From an uncultured Bacilli bacterium (lineage in GTDB: Bacteria > Bacillota_I > Bacilli_A > RF39 > UBA660): 5,737 nucleotides of DNA. Shown in pieces: positions 1-5,737 of this stretch; the stretch's first letter is position 1, and every line of letters begins with the position of its first letter. A program made the translations under genes and the position numbers. Below the pieces are notes generated by a model. That model was not told the origin of the DNA. It saw only the letters and a program-made list of their open reading frames with translations, and did no database searches. The stretch lies in assembly GCA_934101235.1 (NCBI GenBank), contig CAKORH010000068.1, positions 1 through 5,737 of the forward strand. Direction: 5' to 3'.

Positions 1-421
1 ATATTAAATTTATTCCACATTGTCTCATTTTTGTTGATTTAAAATCACTTGAATCATCAATAAATCTTGAGCCTATTACCATATTTGATTTTTTATTAAT
101 AATTGGTTCAATTATTTTACTTACATAATTAATGTCGTGTTGTCCATCACCATCAAATTGTATTGCTATATCATAATTGTTTTCTAAAGCAAACTTATAC
201 CCAGTTTGAACTGCTCCACCAATTCCTAAATTATGAATTAAATTTATATGATTAATATAGTTTTCTTTAAATATTATTTCTGATTTGTCAGTACTACAAT
301 CATTTATAAAAATATAATCAAGCTTTAATTTGTTAGCTTTATTATATTTTGCTATCTCTTTATATACTTTTAAAATATTTTTTTCTTCATTGTATGATGG
401 AATTATTAATAATACTTTCAT
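1..421 (-). CDS. GT2 glycosyltransferase, DPM1/GacI-like (5' part only; runs off the window)
   Basis: This is the first 140 codons of a GT-A fold, family 2 glycosyltransferase of the dolichyl-phosphate-mannose-synthase-like subgroup, read directly from the minus strand. It begins MKVLLIIPSYNEEKNI, the classic N-terminal strand and nucleotide-binding turn. It continues with INDCSTDKS (residues 39-47), NLGIGGAVQTGY (64-75), the metal-binding FDGDGQHD (89-96, DXD = D90-G-D92) and VIGSRF (115-120). Members of this subgroup move a sugar from a nucleotide donor to a polyprenyl-phosphate carrier on the cytoplasmic face of the membrane. The FDGDGQH form is, as I recall, typical of the GacI-type enzymes of Gram-positive wall-polysaccharide clusters. 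The start is fixed by an AAGGAGG site 7 bases upstream and by homology beginning at residue 2. It overlaps the preceding membrane-protein gene by 35 bases, so the two are probably co-translated. The C-terminus, including any membrane helices, lies outside the window. The family is secure; the sugar is unknown. Confidence 0.93.
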   Translation of the reverse strand, partial: MKVLLIIPSYNEEKNILKVYKEIAKYNKANKLKLDYIFINDCSTDKSEIIFKENYINHINLIHNLGIGGAVQTGYKFALENNYDIAIQFDGDGQHDINYVSKIIEPIINKKSNMVIGSRFIDDSSDFKSTKMRQCGINLI

Positions 422-1769
422 TTTTATTCCTCCTTGCAATAAATTTATTAATTGCTATTATTATTATAAAAATTAACGTTAAATAATTAATATATACATA
501 TCTTAAATCTTGTGCAATGTTTATTGGCAATAGTGAAAGTGTATTCACTAACATTGGCAGTATTGATAACCAATATTTTTTTGTCTTTTCAATTTTGTTT
601 AGAATTATAACTATTATTATACATAAATATAAAATATTAGCTGGTTTATAAAACAATGAAATATATTTATTTGAAGTAGTAAATATGATAAGTTTTCTAT
701 ATATCTTATTGATAAATATTTCATTATTTTCTGGTATTCCTTGGAATTCATAACTATATATATAACCTTTAGAAAGTGGATTAATTAATAGTGCGTCTGC
801 TTTTAAATAATGCTTTATAAAACTAGTAGGATTATTTAAAGTTGCATCTATAAATATTTTTCTAAATTTATTTTGAGTTTTTAATAAATATTCATAATCC
901 ATATACAATACATTTGTATCATTAATTAAATATGGATTATAAACTTTTTTCCATTCATCTATATCTGTAAGCAAATTAAGATACTTTAAATCTTCATTAT
1001 TCGTTATTATTCCATCAGTTAAATAACCACCATAAATCCATTTTATGTATGTATTAATAGTTCCTATATTAACAGAATTATCATCTTTTGGATTTTTTCT
1101 CAAATAATAATTTTTTGGTATTAATAATAATAAATTAAGAAATACAAAAGAAACTATTAAGTATAAAACATTTTTTTTATTTATCTTTTTTCTAATCATT
1201 ATAATTAATGTAATAATTAATAAAATTGGTGAAACTACCATACCATTCAATCTATAATTAAATACTAAAAATAATAACAATCCCATGATTATATATTTAT
1301 TTTCATCAAATTTGTAGTTATTAATTCTCCATTCATATAAATAAATTCCATAATTTATCAAATAATATGAATATAAAATATCTTTCCACAAAGTAATATT
1401 GTATAAACATAATATTGGTAAAGATGAAATTAATATAGCCAAAATAATTTCTAGCCATAGTTTCATGTTAGTATGTCTTGTAATTTTAAATATTTTTGTT
1501 ATAGTAAGTGAAGAAATAATTATTTGAAAAAATAAAATTGGCGTAGTAGTTTTATGTATTATAGATAATAATAATATAAAATAAGTACTTAAAAACGGAT
1601 GAGAATTTGTAAGCTTTCCTGTAATTACTTCATTCCATTGAACATGGCTATCATAAGTAAATATTCCTGGATAAAAAGATTTGAATACTAAAGTATATAT
1701 AAGTAGAATAGAAATCATTATAAATATTTCTCTTTTGTTGTTTTCATACAATTCTTTTATTTTATTCAT
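387..1769 (-). CDS. Polytopic membrane protein, DUF6020/GT-C-like putative glycosyltransferase
   Basis: A 460-residue integral membrane protein with about nine hydrophobic segments (near residues 15-31, 60-85, 106-124, 160-175, 178-193, 200-218, 377-391, 400-418 and 425-445) and a large polar, probably extracytoplasmic, region between about 220 and 370. Just after the first helix is YPGIFTYDSHVQW (33-45), with HP at 57-58, followed by LWKD (127-130), YRLNG (172-176), WKKVYNPY (273-280) and DLRYVY (421-426). As I remember it, this set of motifs marks the DUF6020 family and related GT-C proteins: an acidic residue in the first outer loop and a late RY. GT-C enzymes use polyprenyl-phosphate sugars on the outer face of the membrane. 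The gene overlaps a DPM1-like GT2, which could supply that donor. An AGGTGA ribosome site lies 6 bases before the start. Membrane location is certain; enzymatic activity is inferred, and a non-enzymatic polymer-handling role remains possible. Confidence 0.8.
   Translation of the reverse strand: MNKIKELYENNKREIFIMISILLIYTLVFKSFYPGIFTYDSHVQWNEVITGKLTNSHPFLSTYFILLLSIIHKTTTPILFFQIIISSLTITKIFKITRHTNMKLWLEIILAILISSLPILCLYNITLWKDILYSYYLINYGIYLYEWRINNYKFDENKYIIMGLLLFLVFNYRLNGMVVSPILLIITLIIMIRKKINKKNVLYLIVSFVFLNLLLLIPKNYYLRKNPKDDNSVNIGTINTYIKWIYGGYLTDGIITNNEDLKYLNLLTDIDEWKKVYNPYLINDTNVLYMDYEYLLKTQNKFRKIFIDATLNNPTSFIKHYLKADALLINPLSKGYIYSYEFQGIPENNEIFINKIYRKLIIFTTSNKYISLFYKPANILYLCIIIVIILNKIEKTKKYWLSILPMLVNTLSLLPINIAQDLRYVYINYLTLIFIIIIAINKFIARRNKNESIINNSIIQ
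429..435 (-). promoter_or_regulatory. Shine-Dalgarno site embedded in the upstream gene
   Basis: AAGGAGG lies 7 bases before the ATG at 421 and decides that start. It sits inside the coding sequence of the membrane-protein gene, over its Arg-Arg codons (residues 446-447). Ribosomes finishing the upstream gene therefore pass over it, consistent with translational coupling. Confidence 0.85.
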
Positions 1770-1787
1770 TTTTAATCACCTAATTCT

Positions 1788-1816
1788 ATTATAAATTATA
1801 TATTTGTTTTTCACAA
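1788..1816 (-). promoter_or_regulatory. Candidate sigma-70-type promoter for the membrane protein / GT2 pair
   Basis: On the minus strand TTGTGA (1816-1811) is followed after 17 bases by TATAAT (1793-1788). A second TATAAT lies at 1800-1795 but has no good -35 partner. The start point would fall close to the AGGTGA ribosome site (1781-1776), giving a very short leader. The element begins where the preceding terminator ends. AT-rich DNA yields such matches easily, so this is only a candidate. Confidence 0.4.
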
Positions 1817-1840
1817 TAAAAATGCCATTAAAGGCATTCT
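1815..1840 (-). terminator. Probable intrinsic terminator after the degenerate glycosyltransferase gene
   Basis: On the minus strand AGAATGCC (1840-1833), a six-base loop (1832-1827) and GGCATTTT (1826-1819) form an 8-bp stem with one G-U pair, then a short T-rich tail interrupted by an A. The TAA stop of the 294-residue gene (1830-1828) is in the loop, so the last codons form the 5' arm. The weak T tract makes partial read-through plausible. Confidence 0.6.
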
Positions 1841-2712
1841 AACTTTGAATATTCATTTATTATTTTTTCTCTATTATTTTTAATAAAATTAATTTTATCA
1901 ACTATTTCATTTATATCATCATCAGATTTAACTACTAAATGTTCTTTTAAGTATTTATTGTTATCAAAATAAGTTGTATTTCCAACTAAACAAGGAATAC
2001 CTAAATTAAAACTTTTTTTTATCAATTCTATATTTGTATTTGTAAAATTAATATATAAATTAACAAAATTATCTTTAATAACATTATCAATATTTGTTTC
2101 TTTTTTACATTTCAATTTAAAAAAATCTATAAAATCTTTTGTTGATTTCATAACATAATTAAATTTACATATATCATAATCTATAAAAGTTAAAGATGCT
2201 AATTGATTATAAAAATTATTATTAGGATCAAAATCATTGCTAAGTATGCCAATTGAATTTGATTCTTTATATTTTACTTTTTTATTCTTAATATTTAGGG
2301 CAATTATTTCACAGTTATATCCAGCATTTCTAAATATTGTTAAATTATCTTCATTCAAACAACCTACACTATCAACAAATTTTCTATCATAATATTCAAA
2401 AATATAATTCAATGTTCCTCTTACACCAAAATTTGATAAATTTGATAAAGAACTATTAAAAATCCAACAAACTACTATTTCTTTTTTTAATCTAGGTAAC
2501 AAATATTCATAAAATGAATTAAAACCATTTAAATAAATTTTTTGAATTTTAGATTTATTTATTATATTTAAAATATTATTCATATTATTAACTTTATCAA
2601 TTACTAATACATTATGTAAAGTAAATTCAAGACTATCTTTTATAGAAATATCATCTTTTGGTAAAAATACAATATTTTGTTTATTCTTAAGTTTTTCTAA
2701 TTGTTCTATCAT
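1828..2712 (-). CDS. Degenerate GT-B-like glycosyltransferase homologue (probable pseudo-enzyme)
   Basis: A 294-residue soluble protein with no signal peptide or membrane segment. Read alone it is hard to place. By eye it aligns throughout (residues about 12-294) with residues 284-580 of the neighbouring upstream protein. The best anchors are NLYINF (218-223) with NLYVTF (507-512), CLVGN with CLTGN, and KEHLVV (256-261) with EKYLVV (545-550). Residues likely to be catalytic in the neighbour are replaced here: the E-x7-E pair E514/E522 by N225/K233, the HG pair 365-366 by F85-N86, and the basic pair R447/K448 by N164/N165. It therefore probably keeps the fold without transferase chemistry, and may act as a partner or stabiliser of the neighbour. 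The start lies 8 bases after the neighbour's stop, with GAGG overlapping that stop, which implies coupled translation. The gene is unusually AT-rich: by hand about 17 % G+C over 1861-2700. The reading frame is intact, so it is not a broken gene. Homology is secure; the role is inferred. Confidence 0.7.
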   Translation of the reverse strand: MIEQLEKLKNKQNIVFLPKDDISIKDSLEFTLHNVLVIDKVNNMNNILNIINKSKIQKIYLNGFNSFYEYLLPRLKKEIVVCWIFNSSLSNLSNFGVRGTLNYIFEYYDRKFVDSVGCLNEDNLTIFRNAGYNCEIIALNIKNKKVKYKESNSIGILSNDFDPNNNFYNQLASLTFIDYDICKFNYVMKSTKDFIDFFKLKCKKETNIDNVIKDNFVNLYINFTNTNIELIKKSFNLGIPCLVGNTTYFDNNKYLKEHLVVKSDDDINEIVDKINFIKNNREKIINEYSKLECL

Positions 2713-2718
2713 AATTTA

Positions 2719-2723
2719 CCTCA
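2719..2723 (-). promoter_or_regulatory. Ribosome site overlapping the upstream stop codon
   Basis: On the minus strand TGAGG holds both the TGA stop of the 598-residue gene (2723-2721) and the GAGG ribosome site (2722-2719), 6 bases before the next ATG (2712). A ribosome terminating here is placed to restart on the degenerate homologue, favouring matched synthesis of the two proteins. Confidence 0.75.
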
Positions 2724-4517
2724 CTTTTCTAAAAATTCTTTTACGCTTTGTAAACTTAATTTGTCATTTTCTTTTTTCCATAGTTTATATAAATTTAGTA
2801 TTTCTTCTTTATTATTCATACATAATTTAATTTTTTTAGCTATTTCAACTGGACTTTCTTCATTATTTACAACTAGATATTTTTCTAGTTCTGTATTTTT
2901 AAAGTAATGATGATTGTTTCCGGTTAAACAAATTGTATTTGTTTCAAATGACTCTAGTGGTAACATAGGAGCACATTCTGAAAAAGTAACATAAAGATTT
3001 AAAGTATTTCTTGACATCCTATCTAAAAGTTCATTTCTAGGAATTGCTTTATCTAATCCTGTAACTCTTAAACCTAAGTTACTCGCAAAAGATGCTGCTT
3101 CATAATCCATTGGAATAATATCTATGGTAGCATTTTTTATTAATGATACAGCTGCAATTTGTGCAAATAAATTTTTTCTCCAATCGTCTTTTTTTGCTGC
3201 ATATAATCCTATAACTATGTTATCAGGTTCTTTATGTTTTATTTTTTTAGGAAGTATAACATTATTTCGTATAAAAGTCACATCAATCCCTAAATTTTCA
3301 TAAAATTTAATTAATGATTCTTTGCAAGTACCAAATGTTGTTAAAGTGCCATCTTTAGCCATATCTATTAACTCTAAATTTCTTTCCCATCCATAAGGTT
3401 CTGATACTTGGGAGATACTTCCATGCCAAAAACATTTTATTTTAATATTAGGATTTTTCTTTTTTAAATAATATGCTAAATCTTTCCAACCTAGACACAT
3501 TGCACTAAAAATAACTTGTGTTATGTTTTGTTCTAATATTAAATCTCCAAATTTTCTTATATCTCTTTTTCTAAAAAACTCACCACACGGAACTCTATTA
3601 TTATCAAATAATTCTATTGTAGCACTTGTTATTCCTAACCAATCTGGATTATGCATAACAATATAATCATTATTAATTTTTTTTAATGCTTCTACTCCAA
3701 CTAATATATCATGTTTATATTTGCCACCATTAAGGTAAGTATATTTAAAATATTTAGCTGGTTTATATAAAAATTTTCTAATAATTATTCCGCCTAAATG
3801 TCTAATTTTTTTATATATTTTGTTTAATTTATCAACGTTTTTTTCTCCAAAATATTTATTTAATTTTATTTTAAATTTTTGTTTAGATGAAAACCAACTA
3901 GCATCATAATAATGTATCATACAAGTGTTATTTGTAAAATAATTATCTTTTAAATTAAATGAAAGTGGATAAAAATATTCTCTTGGATATATTGTAATAT
4001 TATGCGATAAATGTTGAATTTTATTGGATAAATGATCATATCCCATGTCATTTAAAAATCTCGTCATTATTCTTGGAATTGAATACTTAAATAATTGATT
4101 TATATCAAAATGTTCTTGTGATCGATAAAAATCTAACATTTTTTTTGAAAAGTATGATTTAGGCTTTTTTTCTCCCCAAACACCTGTCGCAACCATAAAG
4201 GAATCTTCCATTCCTAAAAAAGTTTCTTCATTTAAGATAAAGTCTATATTTTTGATAACTAACATATCAGTATCAAAATATATTCCACCCATTTCATATA
4301 ATGCTTTTGTTCGAGCATAATCTGCTACAAAAGCCCATTTCTTATTTTCATAAGCTTCTTTAATAAAAGGACATTCATTGATATCTATATTAGTTTCATC
4401 CCATTTTATTATTTTATAGTCTGGCAAATATTTTTTCCAACTTTTAATACATTTTTTTGCTAATCTTGGTAATGGTTTATCTCCGAACCAACAAAAGTGT
4501 ATATATTTTGTTTCCAT
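2721..4517 (-). CDS. Two-domain glycosyltransferase: GT32 sugar transferase fused to a GT-B-like domain
   Basis: A 598-residue cytosolic protein with two apparent catalytic halves. Residues 1 to about 240 are a GT32 (Gly_transf_sug, capsular-polysaccharide-synthesis-type) domain. It opens KYIHFCWFG (4-12), then CIKSWKKYLPDYKII (23-37), FVADYARTKALYEMGGIY (63-80) and the metal-binding DTD (82-84), with IHYYDASW (201-208) near its end; all expected motifs are present. Stand-alone GT32 proteins are usually about this size, so the rest is an addition. After a basic linker (about 240-265), residues about 284-580 resemble a GT-B transferase: FWHG (363-366), WRKN (446-449) and the E-x7-E motif SECAPMLPLE (513-522) typical of GT4-like enzymes. 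It probably adds two successive sugars to a lipid-linked repeat unit. The start is supported by AAGGAG 7 bases upstream. The next gene encodes a degenerate homologue of the second half. The GT32 call is very secure; the GT-B call is good but rests on motifs only, and the sugars are unknown. Confidence 0.9.
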   Translation of the reverse strand: METKYIHFCWFGDKPLPRLAKKCIKSWKKYLPDYKIIKWDETNIDINECPFIKEAYENKKWAFVADYARTKALYEMGGIYFDTDMLVIKNIDFILNEETFLGMEDSFMVATGVWGEKKPKSYFSKKMLDFYRSQEHFDINQLFKYSIPRIMTRFLNDMGYDHLSNKIQHLSHNITIYPREYFYPLSFNLKDNYFTNNTCMIHYYDASWFSSKQKFKIKLNKYFGEKNVDKLNKIYKKIRHLGGIIIRKFLYKPAKYFKYTYLNGGKYKHDILVGVEALKKINNDYIVMHNPDWLGITSATIELFDNNRVPCGEFFRKRDIRKFGDLILEQNITQVIFSAMCLGWKDLAYYLKKKNPNIKIKCFWHGSISQVSEPYGWERNLELIDMAKDGTLTTFGTCKESLIKFYENLGIDVTFIRNNVILPKKIKHKEPDNIVIGLYAAKKDDWRKNLFAQIAAVSLIKNATIDIIPMDYEAASFASNLGLRVTGLDKAIPRNELLDRMSRNTLNLYVTFSECAPMLPLESFETNTICLTGNNHHYFKNTELEKYLVVNNEESPVEIAKKIKLCMNNKEEILNLYKLWKKENDKLSLQSVKEFLEK

Positions 4518-4524
4518 TTTGCTA

Positions 4525-4530
4525 CTCCTT
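4525..4530 (-). promoter_or_regulatory. Strong Shine-Dalgarno site for the two-domain glycosyltransferase
   Basis: AAGGAG lies 7 bases before the ATG at 4517, an optimal arrangement that fixes this start. It is preceded by its own candidate promoter, so the gene heads a transcription unit. Confidence 0.8.
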
Positions 4531-4549
4531 TTATAAGTTTTATATTTAA

Positions 4550-4578
4550 ATTATAATGTATAATAAAAAAAAAAGCAA
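4550..4578 (-). promoter_or_regulatory. Candidate sigma-70-type promoter for the two-domain glycosyltransferase and its homologue
   Basis: TATAAT (4555-4550, minus strand) is a perfect -10 consensus. Seventeen bases upstream is TTGCTT (4578-4573), a weak -35 lying in the 3' arm and T tract of the preceding terminator. The predicted start near 4543 gives a leader of about 25 bases containing the AAGGAG site. The spacing is ideal, but the AT-rich background calls for caution. Confidence 0.5.
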
Positions 4579-4600
4579 TTTGACTTTACTATAAATTGCT
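4565..4600 (-). terminator. Intrinsic terminator of the GT2 gene
   Basis: On the minus strand AGCAATTT (4600-4593), an 11-base loop (4592-4582) and AAATTGCT (4581-4574) form a perfect 8-bp stem, followed directly by nine further T (4573-4565). The 5' arm is the Ser-Asn-Leu end of the GT2 gene and its TAG stop (4591-4589) is in the loop. This is the clearest terminator in the window. Confidence 0.85.
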
Positions 4601-5644
4601 CATTTCTATTATTTTTTTATTAAAATAATAACAAAAATCTATTTTACTATTATAATCGATATTATTCTTTTTTAAAAAAATAAATAATTTAAAATAACTA
4701 TTATTACAAATGTATTTATTTCTTAATTTGTAGAAATTTCTTATGTAATCGTTTTCAATTGATTCAAAGCATTTAATAACTCTATCATCTAAATAAATAC
4801 ACCTTAACAATTTTTTTATTGATAATAACTTTAAAATAACTCTTAAAGAGTTATTTTCATATATATATGAAAATATAAAATCTTCTATTCTCCATAAACA
4901 TGTAAAAATATAAAAATCATTATTTTTAAATTTATTTGATGTTCTATTGTACAAGCAATTTAAGCTTTTCAACATATTTTCCATGTGTTTTTTATTATCA
5001 TCATTTCTCATTATTGATGTATTATTTATATGATAATTATAATATGCTTTATTCATATATTTTATTTTTTTTGCTAGCAAAAATATTTGAGGTGTAGTAG
5101 CTAAATCTTCATAAATAATTCTGATTGGAAATAGTTTAATTTTTCGATATAATTCTGTTTTTATTATTTTATTACAAGATGATGGCATTATAGAAGTATA
5201 AAGCAATGCTTCTTTTTCAGTATAATTTATATATAAGCTGCTTTTAGCTTCTGTTATAAATGATCCTTCATTTGTAATATTGTTAAAATCATAAATAATT
5301 ATATCATAATTTTTTTGCATAAACTCTAATGAATCTTTAAAAAAATTTTCATTTACTGTATCATCTGAATCGATGAAACTTATATATTTCCCTTTGGCTT
5401 CCATAATACCCAAGTTTTTTGTTGCGGCTAAACCTTCATTTTTTTTACTTATGTATCTTATAAATTCATATTTGTTTGCATATTCTTTTATAATTTTTAG
5501 ACTATTATCTTTAGAACCATCATTTATAATTATTATTTCTGTTTCTTCAATTTTTGCTTTTAAAACAGAATCTAAGCATCTTTTTAAATATTTTTCGGCG
5601 TTATATACCGGTATGATTATTGATATATTAAATATATTATTCAT
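4589..5644 (-). CDS. GT2 glycosyltransferase (EpsJ/WfgS-type, polysaccharide repeat-unit assembly)
   Basis: A 351-residue GT-A fold inverting glycosyltransferase of family 2. The first half carries the complete signature: ISIIIPVYNAEKYLKRCLDS (7-26), IINDGSKDNS (39-48), KNEGLAATKNLGI (68-80), the donor/metal site FIDSDD (90-95), PSSCNKIIKTELY (154-166) and the ED pair E179-D180, where the catalytic base usually lies. Residues from about 200 onward are a variable, helical-looking C-terminal region thought in this family to contact acceptor or membrane; I see no clear transmembrane helix. Such enzymes add one sugar to a growing undecaprenyl-linked oligosaccharide at the cytoplasmic face. The start is supported by AAAAGGA 8 bases upstream and by the motif order. 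Its first 8 bases overlap the end of the preceding gene, so the two probably share a transcript, and a strong terminator covers its own stop codon. Length is normal for the family. Which sugar it transfers cannot be told from sequence. Confidence 0.93.
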   Translation of the reverse strand: MNNIFNISIIIPVYNAEKYLKRCLDSVLKAKIEETEIIIINDGSKDNSLKIIKEYANKYEFIRYISKKNEGLAATKNLGIMEAKGKYISFIDSDDTVNENFFKDSLEFMQKNYDIIIYDFNNITNEGSFITEAKSSLYINYTEKEALLYTSIMPSSCNKIIKTELYRKIKLFPIRIIYEDLATTPQIFLLAKKIKYMNKAYYNYHINNTSIMRNDDNKKHMENMLKSLNCLYNRTSNKFKNNDFYIFTCLWRIEDFIFSYIYENNSLRVILKLLSIKKLLRCIYLDDRVIKCFESIENDYIRNFYKLRNKYICNNSYFKLFIFLKKNNIDYNSKIDFCYYFNKKIIEMSNL

Positions 5645-5737
5645 TTACATAATCCTTTTCCAAAAATTCATTTGTATTTTCGTCATAATAATCTTTTATA
5701 TTGTATTTTTTACCTATTTCTAAATTACTGTAAATAT
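5637..5737 (-). CDS. C-terminal fragment of an unidentified upstream gene
   Basis: The minus strand from the window edge reads open in one frame for 32 codons to a TAA at 5639-5637, while the other two frames contain early stops. The tail is hydrophilic and acidic, for example DYYDENTNEF and the end LEKDYVNE. It overlaps the next GT2 start by 8 bases, and the GT2 ribosome site lies inside it; this tight packing is the main evidence that it is real. No domain can be recognised from so short a tail. From context it is probably another polysaccharide-synthesis gene. Confidence 0.65.
   Translation of the reverse strand, partial: IYSNLEIGKKYNIKDYYDENTNEFLEKDYVNE

Noticed and set aside
2013..2020. 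Run of eight T (A8 in the coding strand) at the K232-K233 codons of the degenerate gene, and similar runs such as 1171-1178, as possible phase-variation sites
   Set aside because: Runs of 7-8 A/T are expected by chance at this base composition and both frames are intact. No longer tract or repeat unit suggests slippage control.
1828..2712. Decayed pseudogene instead of a functional gene
   Set aside because: The frame is intact over 294 codons with a good ribosome site coupled to the upstream gene and a terminator at its end. The substitutions sit at catalytic positions while structural anchors remain.
2701..2907. Plus-strand open frame of 68 codons
   Set aside because: It lies opposite the well-supported two-domain glycosyltransferase, has a low-complexity Phe/Ser/Leu-rich product and no convincing ribosome site.
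5373..5723. Plus-strand open frame of 116 codons with a hydrophobic product
   Set aside because: It is the complement of the GT2 N-terminal domain with its conserved motifs. The hydrophobicity is a by-product of AT-rich antisense DNA.
1..5737. Mycoplasma-type genetic code (TGA as tryptophan)
   Set aside because: Tryptophans checked, such as W10 of the two-domain protein, use TGG, and TGA ends two genes at positions where a downstream start or overlap fits a real stop.
1..5737. CRISPR array, insertion sequence, tRNA or other structured RNA
   Set aside because: I found no regularly spaced direct repeats, transposase-like frame, terminal inverted repeats or tRNA-like pattern on either strand. 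The only clear inverted repeats are the two terminators.

Overview
This window is part of a cell-surface polysaccharide (capsule, exopolysaccharide or wall-glycan) gene cluster from a very AT-rich bacterium. Hand counts of individual stretches give roughly 17 to 29 % G+C. Strong AGGAGG-type ribosome binding sites, TATAAT-type promoters and short terminator hairpins with T tracts point to a low-GC Bacillota-type organism (Clostridia, Erysipelotrichia or an RF39-like gut lineage). Tryptophan is encoded by TGG where I checked and TGA serves as a stop, so the standard bacterial code fits and a Mycoplasma-type code does not. I cannot name the species.

All genes lie on the minus strand, so transcription runs from high to low coordinates. 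In that order they are: the last 32 codons of an unidentified gene (5737-5637); a GT2 glycosyltransferase (5644-4589); a two-domain protein with an N-terminal GT32 sugar transferase and a C-terminal GT-B-like glycosyltransferase domain (4517-2721); a 294-residue protein related along its whole length to that C-terminal domain but lacking its candidate catalytic residues (2712-1828); a polytopic membrane protein resembling DUF6020/GT-C proteins (1769-387); and the first 140 codons of a DPM1/GacI-like GT2 polyprenyl-phosphate glycosyltransferase (421-1).

The genes form pairs. Within each pair they overlap or nearly touch (8 bp overlap, 8 bp gap, 35 bp overlap), which suggests translational coupling. 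Between pairs there is a hairpin terminator that includes the stop codon of the upstream gene, followed directly by a candidate promoter (around 4600-4550 and 1840-1788). The window therefore appears to hold three successive two-gene transcription units, or one operon with internal processing and re-initiation points.

The likely division of labour is as follows. The cytosolic GT2 and GT32/GT-B enzymes build a repeat unit on a lipid carrier. The DPM1-like GT2 makes a polyprenyl-phosphate sugar, which the membrane GT-C-like protein uses on the outer face to decorate the polymer. The most interesting point is the active/degenerate pair in the middle, where a predicted pseudo-glycosyltransferase is translationally coupled to the bifunctional enzyme carrying its intact homologue. 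No stretch of more than 300 bases lacks a gene, and I see no RNA genes, mobile elements or CRISPR arrays.
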